A stretch of 64,000 nt of DNA from Blattamonas nauphoetae (taxonomy: Eukaryota; Preaxostyla; Oxymonadida), in assembly GCA_033064195.1 (NCBI GenBank), contig JARBJD010000069.1, positions 186,001-250,000 on the forward strand, written 5' to 3'. This document shows, piece by piece, positions 43,120 to 54,800 of the stretch (the stretch's first letter is position 1; each line of letters starts with the position of its first letter). A program made the translations under genes and the position numbers. Below the pieces are notes generated by a model, which had not been told where the DNA came from, did not search any database, and saw nothing but the letters and a program-made list of their open reading frames with translations.

Positions 43120-43984
43120 TTTGAAGAATCCGGGTTGGATACACATCATCTCGACCAACACCCAGCACATATCCGCATCACACATCACATGAATCACCCT
43201 CACGTATTCACACAAACCACACAACAGTTGGTTGGACAGCGTCGGGATCAATGCGATTGAAATCGTCAATCTCTCCTCCACGTCACACACAACGCCATCT
43301 CACCTCAAAATGATCAGATATTCAGTCAACCTTCACGTCACAAGAAGCAAGCTTAACAACACTGACAGTAACGTGCGAAAGCTCTGCTTCTATACCTCAA
43401 TTCACCTCTTCGTGCCACACGCCATTTAGGCAGGACGGCATGACCACTTCACCCCATCCACTACCCACCATCACCCTCCTCGCTCGCACAGCTCTGTGTG
43501 GACACACACACTGAATGCTTCTTTTTTCCCTCCTGCTGGAGATTCACGAGATGTCTTGTTTTCTCTCTCCCAACCAGACCATGTCACTCTTGATTGTCTG
43601 TGAGGTTGGGGAAGTCATCATTCTTCAATCTCTTCGTTTTCTATCTCTTCGTTCTTCACAATCTTCATTCATCAACCGCTCAGACTGTTACGCTCTTGTC
43701 CTAACTGGATTCGCTGTGGAATCCTTTTGATCTGTTCTTCTTCTCGTCTGAGCAACACAATTCCGTGTCATTTTCAGATTCACTGCTTCCTTTTCCATTC
43801 ATGCACTTTTTCTCGATTTGAGTGATTGTTTTGGAGAGATTGAAAGAAATGGCTTAGAATAATGGATTTAGGGTGAGATCAAATTGCTAAACGAAAAGAT
43901 ATTTTAAAACTCGCACCTCCCTCTGCATTCATCCTACTCATGACACCTACAGCTTGTGACGTGATTGTATATTGGTCTGCGGAA
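43120..43984. other. Spacer without a recognised gene
   Basis: About 865 bases between two convergent genes. Frames here are short and AT-rich, with no recognisable domain or repeat. Confidence 0.5.
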
Positions 43985-44948
43985 CTAGAATTGCTGGATT
44001 GTTTGGAAGATGATTTGGCGATCCTCTTGCGTTAGGAACTGGGCATGGAGCAAAACGAGCAAGATATCGTTGATTCCAAGTTGGGCGACATCTGTTTTGG
44101 CGGTGTTGACAAGGACATCGGGTCTTCCGAGGAGGAACAGAATTGCTTCGTATTTGTTGGCGTCTCTCTTGTCGTGCAAGATGTTTGCGAAAGCCCACGG
44201 AGCAACCAGGGAATACGTAGTGCTGACGAGGGCAGCTGGATGGATGGCGGAGACGGGGATTTTGAGGGGGCCTTGTGAGTCTTTGTCGACTTCCGGCTTT
44301 CTCTGTCTGAGGAAGGCACTCTCATTTGGGGAGAAGGCGGGATTTTGGATGTTCCTTGTCTGCCACTGGAGAAGGATATTGATGGCTCGGGAGCGTATCT
44401 GGCCTGTCCAGCCTTGATTTGAAAGAACGGCGAGACTTCGGATGACGGGGGTGTAGAACCTGAAGAAATGGGTTGGATTTGGGGGATTTGTGGCTTGGAA
44501 GTATTGGAGGGCGTGGAGGAGGTGGTCGATTGTGTGTGTATCTTGGATATTGTTGCGTCTTGTCTGGATGAGAATTGTGTGGGAAGCAGCAGCAACTATG
44601 GCGTGGACGAAGGTGGTTGGGGAGCGGTCGAAGTCGACGAGGAGGTCTCTTCTTGTCTGGACGCGCTGGGTTGGCTGGAGGGAGCCGTGGATGAGGTCTT
44701 TTGGAGATCGGTGGAAACGAAGGAAGAAACCTCGAGTGCATCGCCCGACGTCTGTGATCCACGATTGGAGTGCAGAAAAGAAGGGTCGCTGAGAGGGAAG
44801 GGGAAATGAGGACATTTTGGTTGGAAAGGAAGAAGACGTGAAAAAGTTGGCAGCAGACGCTTTGCTGGCTGGGGACGACTTGGAGATAGGCGACCCAGTG
44901 CTCGGGGAGGGACAGGGACTTTCCGTAGAATCTTGTGAGGGATGTCAT
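43985..44948 (-). CDS. Uncharacterised helical protein, two exons
   Basis: Exons 44,838-44,948 and 43,985-44,788 are joined across a 49-base GT-AG intron (GTCTTC...CCCTCTCAG). They sum to 915 bases, 304 residues plus TAG. The protein starts MTSLTRFYGKSLSLPEHWVA and is helical and leucine-rich, with an Asn/Pro-rich segment (QATNPPNPTHFFRF) and no signal peptide or membrane helix. A HEAT-like or helical-bundle fold is plausible. I do not recognise the family. The frame stays open through both exons with consistent phase and the start is preceded by a pyrimidine-poor leader, so this looks like a real single-copy gene. It lies inside the inverted-repeat unit. Confidence 0.65.
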
Positions 44949-45107
44949 CTGAGGTTGGTGGTGGAAGTTCAGATAATGGAGTTGGATTCTTGACGCCGAA
45001 TTAGGCGCCGCCTCTGTTCTGACTCTGACCGAGGCTCCCGCACGACCACCGACATTGTGGATCAAGATGGTGTCTGATCGGCGATTTTTAGGGCTGGATT
45101 TCTGATT

Positions 45108-45434
45108 GTGGATTTTCTGCCTTCCCTCTTACTGTCGAAATCGGACAAACCATTTTTTTCTTTGGAGCGGCCCGAACTCTCTCTGTTTACTGATCTACTC
45201 CACTTTTGGCAGCTTTCCGGGCTCCACAGTGATTCTCAAAGGGACTTGAGAGATTTGGCTTTCATTGCTCTCTTAGGTAGCGATCTCACCAAACCCTTGC
45301 CACATCTCTCTCAATATGCCGATCCTGAGCTTTTTGCATCATTTTCCACTTTTCAACCTGTGTTTATCGAGCATTGGAGCGGAACTTGTTTTCTATATCC
45401 TAGCGAATCCGGAGTTCTTGGCACCTCTCACTAA
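45108..45434 (+). CDS. Uncharacterised gene cut by the right repeat arm
   Basis: The frame MDFLPSLLLSKSDKPFF to the stop at 45,434 is 108 codons, helical and leucine-rich, and divergent from the gene at 44,948. Its last codons enter the right repeat arm (inner edge 45,417). A second frame (SIGAELVFYILANPEFL) overlaps just before the same edge and looks at least as protein-like, so a small intron near 45,360 is possible. Either way the coding signal ends at the arm, which suggests that the gene's 3' part was lost when the arm arrived. No family is recognised. Confidence 0.4.
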   Translation: MDFLPSLLLSKSDKPFFSLERPELSLFTDLLHFWQLSGLHSDSQRDLRDLAFIALLGSDLTKPLPHLSQYADPELFASFSTFQPVFIEHWSGTCFLYPSESGVLGTSH

Positions 45435-46676
45435 ATCCTCGATTTCTGGACATGCACGACATTTTCAAGATTTCAAAGTTGGATATGCACAACTAACGGG
45501 GCCCTCGATAGATTACTGTGGATGGTACATTTTCAAGCGTCCTGAATATGGCAATTTGGATGGCCATCTATTCGCCCAGGCGCAACTACTTAAGTTTTGC
45601 AGTCTCCGTCCTTCTTAAACATCTCCGCCACACGTTTCAAGCGATTCTGTCCCATTTTTCAAGGTGAAAAGACTGCGTCTGTGTTGCTTTTTACCGTCGC
45701 TTGACTTCATCGCTTGAGACGAGATTCTCGGGGACATGGGAATTGTTGTGGCCATCTTTTTCGATGCACGTGGAACAGGCCGTTCTGACTGACATATTCA
45801 CATTTTTGGATCCTTCCCTCAGTCCCCTTATTGTGGGTTCTTGGCCGAAAATGTGGATCTGGATATCTAACCGTGGAATTGTGCTCGAACTTGCTCTGTT
45901 CTCCACAAATCCACTGTTTCTCCTTATCCCACTTTTGTTGTTGCCATACTTCCTTGTGGGATGCAAACCGTCGTCAACATGATTCGACGCTCTCTCCTCT
46001 TCAATGCACTGATTTGTGCAGAAGAAGTGTGTACCCTTGCCTTAACTGTCACACTTGCTGGATTCTTCGATGTCTGTGTTCATGCATCATTCATACGACG
46101 GAACTCCCATCACTCGAAATCGACTGCTCGACACAGCGCTGGACTGAACCGACCATTTTCCCTTTGAGATCACTTTCGAGGAAGACGACGATTGAGCAAC
46201 CAGCTGAACGCTCTCACTACATTCAACGACACTTCACATCGTTCTGGAGATGTCGCAGTTTTGACACCTCTGCCACTGATTCTGAGCAAGTTTCAACGCG
46301 CCTGACTGCACTCAGCAAAGATGAACGAAAGTGGGTGATGGTGGAATGCAGCAACCGTCGACTTTTCTCAAAACAGTGGAGATAGGAAAATGAATAATCA
46401 TTTCTGCCACATTGCTCAATCCATAATTTGTGAGTCTATATTTCGTGAGAAGATTAATGATCTCAGCATTTCCTCCACTTATCTTTTTCTCTATTTTTGT
46501 TGAGGATGGTCTTTTTCTTTTCGAAGAATCGAGTAGGAAATAATTATGGGTTGGCTTGATCACACCAATTTCTAGAAATACTCGTTGGCTCTCCTCGATG
46601 TCGTATGGATTTGAATGATTGAATTGTTTCATGGTGCTTCTATCTCTCATATGCATAATTCAACCGTCGTTCTCGG
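45417..46676. repeat. Right arm of a long inverted repeat
   Basis: Reverse complement of 38,746-40,002. A minus-strand frame at 46,312-46,656 (MHMRDRSTMKQFNHSNPYDI, 114 codons) is open here but broken in the left arm, so the right arm may be closer to an ancestral coding form. A second degenerate protein-like trace (RTACSTCIEKDGH) is visible in both arms. No transposase, integrase or terminal repeats are recognised. Confidence 0.8.
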
Positions 46677-47172
46677 ATGAAAATCCACTTTCTACGCTTT
46701 TCTGATGAAAAGAAACTCATCGGGATGAATGAAGGAGCCACGATCAATAGAGTGAATGATAGATATTTCCTGAAGATATTTCCTTGATGAAAAAACATGT
46801 TGACCCCAAACTGTCAGTTGAAGATGAGCTGAACATCAACAAGAAAACCATCCATGGTTCTCTTTCTTTCTGTCATGTTAATGAAATTCGGCGTGATGTT
46901 TAGTAAGACGATGATTAGATTTGTGATGAAAGATGGCCCGTTGAAGAGAGACCACCATCACTTTCATCAGCATGGAAGAAAGGGACGGATCATTCATCGT
47001 CAACGAGAGACTACCTGATTCGGAAATTACGGGAACATTGATAATATCAACGAACTCATGGGATCCGAGAACCTTTCATGACAACGGTGGAGAGGATGCG
47101 AATGTGCGATGTCAAACATTTTCCGGCTTTTGGGCTCGTCAAATCCGACATCCAGTAAACTTGCAATTATCG
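46677..47172. other. Upstream region of the Cys-rich protein gene
   Basis: About 500 bases. The long Cys-rich frame is open from 46,972, but the first 67 codons there lack the Cys bias and have no domain, so they are taken as leader. No metal-response element is recognised by eye. Confidence 0.45.
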
Positions 47173-48663
47173 ATGTCAATCATTTTTAAAGTTGTCTGCT
47201 CAAAGAAACTAGTCGTTGTGAAGTTCGTTACAGCCGAAGCCGTCACATTCGCCGAACTTCAAGCCACAATCTCGGAACGATTCGGAATTGAAGATCCAAC
47301 ATGCGTACGCTATCTCTACGTCGATTGTGAGTCGGATTTTGTTGAACTTGCAAGTGAAGGAGATCTTGAAGCTGCTAAAGCCTGCCTCTGCGAGAAGAAA
47401 CTCATCAAAATCTTCCTCGAACCAAAATGCAAAAAGGGCTGCTGCACCATCAACTGTGGCTGCAAGAAGGAATGCTGCAAAGAAAAATGCTGCAAAGGTG
47501 AAAACTGCGACTGCTGCAAACAGAAATGCGGTGATTCAGAGACCTGCTCAAAAGAAGGATGCAAGCAAGAATGTGGCTGCAAAATGGAATGCTGCAAAGA
47601 AAAATGCTGCAAGGGCGAAAACTGTGACTGCTGCAAACAGAAATGTTGCAAAGAACAGTGCTGCAAGGAGAAATGCTGCAGAGGTGAAAACTGTGACTGC
47701 TGCAAACAGAAATGTTGCAAAGAACAGTGCTGCAAGGAGAAATGCTGCAGAGGTGAAAACTGCGGCTGCTGCAAACCGAAGTGCTGCAAAGATAAGTGCT
47801 GCAAGGATCAGTGCCTCAAGAAGGAGATCTGGAAAAGAAGAAAGATGATCATGCACTACAACCACGCCAAATTCTCCCCACAAGAAGAATGCAAGAAACC
47901 AACCTGCTTCGGCCCAAAACAGCAATGCCCTTGCGGCCCAGACTGCCAATGCCCCCCTGACTGCCCCTGCCGATTTGGAGGGAAATGCATGAAGAAACAA
48001 AAGTGCCACAAGAAGTGCAAGCAATCATGCCCATGCGGACCCGGTTGCCAATGCGGACCAAACTGCCAGTGTGGCCCAATGTGCGGACCAGCCATGTGCA
48101 AGTGTGGCCCTTGCTGCCCATGCCCATCTCCATGCCCTTGCGGACCAGCTTGCCCCTGCGGCCCAACATGCCAATGCGGACCCCGCTCCTGCCCACTTCC
48201 TCCATGCCCATGTGGACCTGGATGCCAATGCCCTGCCAACTGCCCGTGCAGATTCGGAGGCAAGTGCATCTGCAAACAAGCAAAGAGATGCTCACCAGCC
48301 TGCCAATGCGGTCCTTGCTGCCAATGTGGACCAAACTGCCAATGCGGCCCATGCTGTGGACCTAAATCATGCCCGTGCGGTCCCTGCTGCCAATGCGGAC
48401 CCAACTGCCAATGTGCAAAAATGGTTTGCAAACAGAAGTGCAAATGCGGTCCTGGCTGCAAATGCGCCATGAAAACAGTGTGCAAATGCGGGCCAGGCTG
48501 TTCTTGTGGGCCTCAGAACGATTGCTGCTCAGGAGGAGCATGTCCAAAGGATGGCTGCTGCAAGAAACAGCAATGTTCAAAACAACAATGCCCATGCGGC
48601 CCTGGATGCGACTGCCCAATGGATTGCCCATGCAGATCAGGTGGAGCATGTGTTTGCAAGTAG
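47173..48663 (+). CDS. PB1 domain fused to a long metallothionein-like Cys-rich region
   Basis: The start is set at ATG 47,173 (MSIIFKVVCSKKLVVVKF) because a PB1 domain begins there; the product is 496 residues. Residues 1 to about 85 form the PB1 fold: a basic first strand (SKKLVVVKF), a helix (FAELQATISERFG), and an acidic OPCA-like motif (YVDCESDFVELASEGDLEAA). PB1 domains pair head to tail in scaffolds. The rest is two Cys-rich blocks: near-identical repeats such as CCKEKCCKGENCDCCKQKCC (47,461-47,800), then, after a Cys-poor linker (WKRRKMIMHYNHAKF), CGPGC/CQCGPNC repeats to the end (CVCK, TAG). The Cys blocks should bind many Cu, Zn or Cd ions or be heavily crosslinked. No signal peptide is seen, so it is probably cytosolic. 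Metallothioneins are usually under 100 residues and lack PB1. Confidence 0.88.
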   Translation: MSIIFKVVCSKKLVVVKFVTAEAVTFAELQATISERFGIEDPTCVRYLYVDCESDFVELASEGDLEAAKACLCEKKLIKIFLEPKCKKGCCTINCGCKKECCKEKCCKGENCDCCKQKCGDSETCSKEGCKQECGCKMECCKEKCCKGENCDCCKQKCCKEQCCKEKCCRGENCDCCKQKCCKEQCCKEKCCRGENCGCCKPKCCKDKCCKDQCLKKEIWKRRKMIMHYNHAKFSPQEECKKPTCFGPKQQCPCGPDCQCPPDCPCRFGGKCMKKQKCHKKCKQSCPCGPGCQCGPNCQCGPMCGPAMCKCGPCCPCPSPCPCGPACPCGPTCQCGPRSCPLPPCPCGPGCQCPANCPCRFGGKCICKQAKRCSPACQCGPCCQCGPNCQCGPCCGPKSCPCGPCCQCGPNCQCAKMVCKQKCKCGPGCKCAMKTVCKCGPGCSCGPQNDCCSGGACPKDGCCKKQQCSKQQCPCGPGCDCPMDCPCRSGGACVCK

Positions 48664-48873
48664 ATACACTATACAGTCAATCTGACAAAGATACAGTTTT
48701 ACGTTCTCTGACATACATTCCTCAATTCTTCTCTCATTAATATGATCTTCATTATGTAAAATGAATTCGGTCTGTCATACTGGAGATGCGATGATCTCTC
48801 ATTTTCCTAATTGTCAGAGATCTGTCCCCTTTTCTTTGAAAGTGTTGCTATGAGTCGGTTTATCATGGAAATG

Positions 48874-48892
48874 AAAAATAAATAAATAAAAC
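48874..48892 (+). terminator. AATAAA run between convergent genes
   Basis: AAATAAATAAATAAAAC lies about 210 bases past the stop of the Cys-rich gene and 120 bases before the end of the transporter gene. It is a plausible poly(A) signal for the plus-strand transcript. Confidence 0.4.
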
Positions 48893-49009
48893 TAGTATAG
48901 AAATCGAAGACCAATGAAGATTTGATATGGCTGAGCAACAACTACATGAAATAAACCTAGAAAATGAGAATAGACAAAGCCACTAGAAAATATCGATGCC
49001 TTTTGGAGT

Positions 49010-51475
49010 TTAGTCAATATCTTCAGTCACAACACCGCCCGATGGATCTTGATCGTTCACAAGATGGGCCCGAGACTCATTGTTGGTCAGAGCATTGGCT
49101 TCCTCATTTGCTAATCTCGCCTTAATTGCTGACTCCTCAGCCTTCAGTTGAGCCTTCTGGGCCTTCATTTTCTCATCACTTTCCTTCTTCAATTGCTTCT
49201 TCAGCAAATCCATCTTTTTCTGTTCGGTCAATTTGTCGATTCTTTGTGGGTAAGAAACTTCGGCTTCTTTCATCTTCATCTCCCACTTGAGCACGTAATT
49301 GCTGTCAATCTCCGAGAAATAGTCTGAGATCGCTCCAGAGGCATAGAGTTGATAATCTGTCTCCTCGCCGGTTCTGTCCTTTCTGATCTCTTCCTCCTCG
49401 AAAGCGAAGCACATGAAGACAGACTTGATAGCTGTCTCAAACGAGTTCAGGGTCAGTTTCGCAGTGTAGAAGGTGAGGAAGAAGATAAAGATCACCAAAA
49501 TCCATCCTTGGAACACATCCACATCCCAATTCAGTACTGCAACATACTTGTTCAATCCAAGAATATCAGGGCGGATGAACAGCACGAGAGCGGCTATTGT
49601 GCACAGCGTAGCAATGGCGATTTCGATCATGGCGAAAATGAACGAGATGGCTGAAGGGAACATCAGGGCATCGACGCGCTGTTGATTCCAGGGTCTTCTG
49701 AGGATTTGGCTCGATTTCTTCGCTGAAGAGCAGTATCCCAGTTGTGTGTATGCTCCCGTCACGTGAGCAAGCATTGTGAGGGAACCAAAACATCCAGAGC
49801 AACCGTAGCAGCATCTCTGGCAGCATGGGATGCAGCAGTCGCATGCTTGACCTGGCTTGACCTCTTCAATCGCTTCGTCGCGAATAATCACTTGAACAGG
49901 AGCAGCTGATGTTGGTTGTGATGCGTGTTCTTGGTCGTACTCGCTCTCCACCACTGCTGATTGGGAATTCATTGGTTGTTCATCGCTGATTGGTTGAACT
50001 GCGTTGTCTCCTCGTTGTTCAGCTTTTCTTTCTTCCCACAAACGGTCTTCAAGGTTCTTAATCTTCTCCTGACGACGAAGGCAAAGAGCTGACCAGACAC
50101 AGCAACATCCAAACGGCTTGGCGATGAGATTCAAGATTGAGCCAAGTGCTGTTGATCCAAGTGCGCCGCATCCAAAGTTGCAGATGATGTGGCAGAATGT
50201 GAAATCCTGCTTCTGTTTGAGTTGGGTCGTGTCGCGGTCGAAATAGGCAGTTCCGATGACAGCTGAAGTAATGCTCTCGTTTGTCGAGATTAAAGTGATC
50301 GAAAACCAAAGGAAGATCACCAGAGCAGCCAGAGGAACAATTCGGAAATAGTTGAAGCCAAGTTTGTCCATTGGTTTTGTTGGGTCGATCGGATCGCGGA
50401 CCATGCCAATGAAATGCATCCAGATGACGACGAAGACGACAGCAACGACTGCCCAAATGATAAACAGCACAACAGAGCACAGCATAGCACTGCAGTGTCC
50501 ATTCAAGAGTCGTCGTCCTTCGCGGAACAATCCAGAGTTGCGCTTGATGCGTTTTCCGAGGCAGATGAGCATGACAAGTCCAAAGACAAACGCCAAAGCA
50601 AGGAAGCCACCAAGGATGTAGAATGTGTACGCAGTGATGACGTCAAAATACAGTTTTGAATCTCCAATCAAGACGCCAGCAAAGATAGATGTCGCAGCAC
50701 CAGCAAGGATCAAGATTAGAGAGATGATGAGAAGAGACCAGATGGAGCAGTTGACTTCGCATTGGAAGACGAGGTAGGCCAAATAGGCGATGATGAATGC
50801 GACACCGACTGATGCGAGGATAACCAACCAAGAGCTGCTAATGTCGTTCACAGAGATGGCCAGAATGTCTTTATACTTGTTGAAGTCGGGGATATCATTC
50901 TCCACGTTAGAATAGCTGGTTACACATTGTCCAAGGAATGACGACATATCCTTGTCAACTTCAACCCAATAGACTGGAGTCGATGTCAGGAAATACCCTG
51001 AGACATTCAGAGCAATACATCCGACCTGGCTAATCTGAGAAAACTGGCCATCAGGGAGAAGACACCAATTTCCTTGTTCGGGGCAGTGTGTGACGCAACG
51101 AGATTCGATTGGGGAAACCGAAGAGTAAAACAATTTGGGTGTGCGAGTGAGGTCAATATTTGCTGTTTGGTTTTTCGTGATTCCACACATGTTACCACTA
51201 GACGAGGATAAAAAAAGTTTGTGACACACGATTCATCAGTTGGAGCGAGAAATTGTTTCGGATTTCCTGCATAGAATCCAAAGGCAAACGCAAGTACGAA
51301 GATGATAATAAAGATCAGAAGCACGACGAAACAGATGACATCTTTCAAACATCCTTTCTGCTTCCTCACTTTGAACTGATCATCGACGACAGGAACTGAC
51401 ACAATAGGAGTAAATGCTGAGAGAGATCGGTTTACGAGGGGAGAGAGACAAACTGTTTTCTGTTGTTTCGGACAT
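49010..51475 (-). CDS. Choline transporter-like protein (CTL/SLC44 family), three exons
   Basis: Exons 51,454-51,475, 51,230-51,416 and 49,010-51,197 are joined across introns of 37 and 32 bases; they sum to 2,397 bases, 798 residues plus TAA. The start gives MSETTENTFTPIVSVP. The first membrane helix follows CLKDVICFVVLLIF, then an extracellular loop with paired Cys (GNMCGITKN, RCVTHCPEQGNWC). About nine more helices follow, with the family's conserved stretch near SITSAVIGTAYFDRD and FGCGALGSTALGSILN. Late residues form a Lys/Glu/Ala-rich coiled coil (KQLKKESDEKMKAQKAQLKAE). CTL proteins move choline or ethanolamine for phospholipid synthesis. An unusual Cys cluster (CDCCIPCCQRCCYGCSGC) lies on a cytoplasmic loop before the last helices. 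Convergent with the Cys-rich protein gene. Confidence 0.87.
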
Positions 51476-51801
51476 AATTTTCTGAACGGGATGAAACCAA
51501 AATTTGGGCCGATCAATAAGATCACCCGGAAGAACTGAATCACTCCTTCAATCGACTAGAAAAGTGTCTAACCTCTTGAGGAGAATGGTTTGAGAAGAAA
51601 GTCAACTTCAGCGAAACGAAGTGATGGGCACTCAATCCAATTACATTCCAGGGCCAGATCGGAGAGAATCTTCTGAAAATGACAATGTGTTAGGATTCAA
51701 TCCAAGTCATTCCTGAGGAACAATCATGTGACGGATATTCATGATGAATAGAATTGATTCAAGGTAGGAGAGTCTGATCGAGCCACTCATTTTTTTCTTT
51801 C

Positions 51802-54800
51802 ATGTCAGGATACTGTCTATACATCGATTCAGTCCAAGATATTCCTGAAGATCCTAAAATTGTATGAAATATTCCAATTATTTTAAAATTCTCTCCTTCT
51901 TATCATTCCTTCCAGCGTGAACGCCTAGAGAATTGTTCATTCTACCATCGTCTTCACATTTCTTTCTACGACTCTAATGATGGATCATTTCTTGGAGATA
52001 CGTATGAAAGCATCCCGTACAATCCAATTGAAACTTCAACTGGAGTGTTTTCAACAGAAATCAAAGACCTCTTGTATTTTCTGTGTCCTGACGAAATTTC
52101 TGCCATTATTATCATTGAGGTCGTGTGTATTGGTCTGATTCAACTTTTTTCCATATTTTTCATCGGTTTAGCATTGGATCAATACAACCGTGTGAAGAGA
52201 GAAATTGGTCTCGGTTTTGGCTGTTTTCCTGTCGCTTCAAGTGGAGACAACGCAGATCTATCTCAATTCGAAAAAAAGAGTTTTTATCCACTCATGCAAC
52301 AGATTCCAGTTTGTTAATTCCTTCTGATCAATCTCGTCAGATCGCATCAGGAACTCCCTGTATCCTCATGTGCAAGAAAGACATTTCATTTGATGGTGGA
52401 TCAAATCTTGTGCCAGATGCTTTCCTTCAACTCACTCTTGTGACACATAACCGCCTGTCAATGCTCACACCCATTCTCCCATCTCTCGTCATCTTCGACG
52501 AACGTAACGGATCATCATCGATCCCTGGACTCCTTCCGTCACATATATCAACAATTCTTGCACGGGGATTCAAACATGATTACGATGAAGCGATACAAGC
52601 CCTCGAATCAGATCGAACGGACTCAACTCAGACACATGGACGTGGGTCTCCATCGCGTTCAAGAACAGCTCAGGAAAAGAGAAAGAAGGACAATAAAGCC
52701 CGAAAACTCAAAAAGAAAGAGCTTCAAAGGATTATACAGAGTGACGTGGATGCGCTCCAAACACAACGAAACTCGATTATTGCTTGCTTCGCAGAAGAAC
52801 GAAAACGCGGAAAGAAGAAGCAAACAGAAGCACTTGACACGACTCTGATGGGGGACACACTTGACTTCTCACCAAAGAAGAAGAAGCATTCAGAGAAACA
52901 CCGACGCGATGAATCATCTTCAGATACCGATTCTTTTGGTTTTGGGGGAAGCGACAACGATATTGAGAGCGATTTTGATGAAATTGTGGAGGAGAAGAAC
53001 GAAATTCTCCCGTCACTCACCGAAGACAATTGGACAAACAATCCATTCTGGAATTCTGGGGAATTTCGTGACCATTGGACTCTCCCTCGAAAAGAGAGGG
53101 CATCCGAAGAACGGGGACGAACAGCTATCGAGATGATCGGAGCACAACGCTTAGTAGTTGGCAGCAAGGTCTTTCACGGACAGATCCGCGATGCCCCATG
53201 GTTCTTCGGACGAACGCTCTTTCGACCAATCCCTCAGGAAAAGATCCCACTTGAGCTTCGGAATGTGACATTTTTGCTGCCCCAGAAGATTGAAGAGACT
53301 GTGAAGACTCATCTGAACTATGTCAGATTGACCGAGCAATTGTACACTGAACCATCAACAAAGGAGATCACACTGACCGGAAAACGACTCTTTATCATCC
53401 CACATTCGGATCTAGGAGTCTGTGGTGACATTGAATCACGGGATCTTGTTTCGTCAGGAAATGCAGCCAGAAAAAAGATGAAGGTTGGATCAACAACAGC
53501 ATCGTACCAATCTCTTTCTGTATCAGACCCGAAGGTTATAACACTGAAATCCGCATTTGCTCACCCAAAATATGCAATTATGTTCGCCATCCTCTTCACA
53601 TTTCAAATCTCCATCGACACCAAACCTCCCGATAAGAAGGCCAAGACAAAAGTGAATGTAAACCTCCCACAAGAAACCACACGAACACTCTGGATCGGTT
53701 GGGATGATTATCATCCATTTAAAGCACCTGTCAAAGCAGATACTGCAGACGATCAAGAATACGAAGAAGAAGAAGAGGAAGAAGATGATGATTTCTTGAT
53801 GACTGATCGAAATGCTATGGAAAAGCTCAAGGAACAAGTTATTCTCTCGATTCCTGATCTCAGCGACCCTGTGGTCCCTCCTCCATCCTCCCCCAAAAAA
53901 GCCGCCAAAACTCTCAAAACCGACGGGAAAAAGCGAGGAAAAACACCAAAACTGGAAGAAAACGTCGCTCCGAAAGAAGATGAGCAGGAACCAGTTGAAG
54001 AGAAGCACGATTTGAAAAAGATCCAACTCAAACTGAACAATCAATACCCTCCGCCAAGCATCCTCAATTCAATCCCCGTCACCTGGCTGTACAACCCCTC
54101 CCGCGGTGTCAACCCCACATTTCGCAAAGTTGTCCCTGCTCCCACTCAACAAAACACAAAATCGAAGAAAACACAACCACAGCCGAAAAAGGTGAATCAA
54201 CTTCAACCCGTTTTCGAAACCGTCTTCCCATTCGACAAACTCCATCCGTACGAAACACCATATTACACGCAAGGCCCTTATTCAACACCCTCAGCCCTCA
54301 CCCCCTCTGAAACAACCCTCCTTCTCAGTTTCTCGCTCACTCTCCCACCCATTATGAAAGACTGGGACGCAGAGACCCTCAGACAACCCGCTCTGATTCC
54401 CACAATCCTTCCGCCGTATCTCCACACTCCTCAGTACCACCCTTCAGACGCGGAAAAGAACAAAATCGTCAAACACAAAACGTTTCCGGCAGAAATTGGA
54501 AGACTCCCACAACAAAATCATCCATCCCCTCAAACGGCTCCTTTCCCTGCTGCTCCTCGCTACGAACCTCTTCCTCCAACAGCCTTCGCTGCGGAATCGA
54601 CGGAATTCTCGATTTCGTCAGATGTGTCGATTGGTGTGCAATCGATGCAGTCCGGGCTGAACGAGAAAGACGCCAAGAAAGCAAGTCAGTTTGTGTTCAG
54701 TTTCGCATCAATGACGAGGAGTGGGCTGACAGACCCGCAGGGATTTGGAATCTCGCTTCCGAGGAGACCACAATTCGTGTTTGGGCTGTTCGACAAGATG

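Noticed and set aside
47316-48649. Minus-strand and alternative frames across the Cys-rich gene
   Set aside because: They are translations of the same simple repeats in wrong frames (Gln/Leu/His or Ala-rich) without any domain.
47461-48663. The Cys codon repeats as a CRISPR array or satellite
   Set aside because: The repeat keeps one reading frame, varies at third positions and lacks regular spacers.
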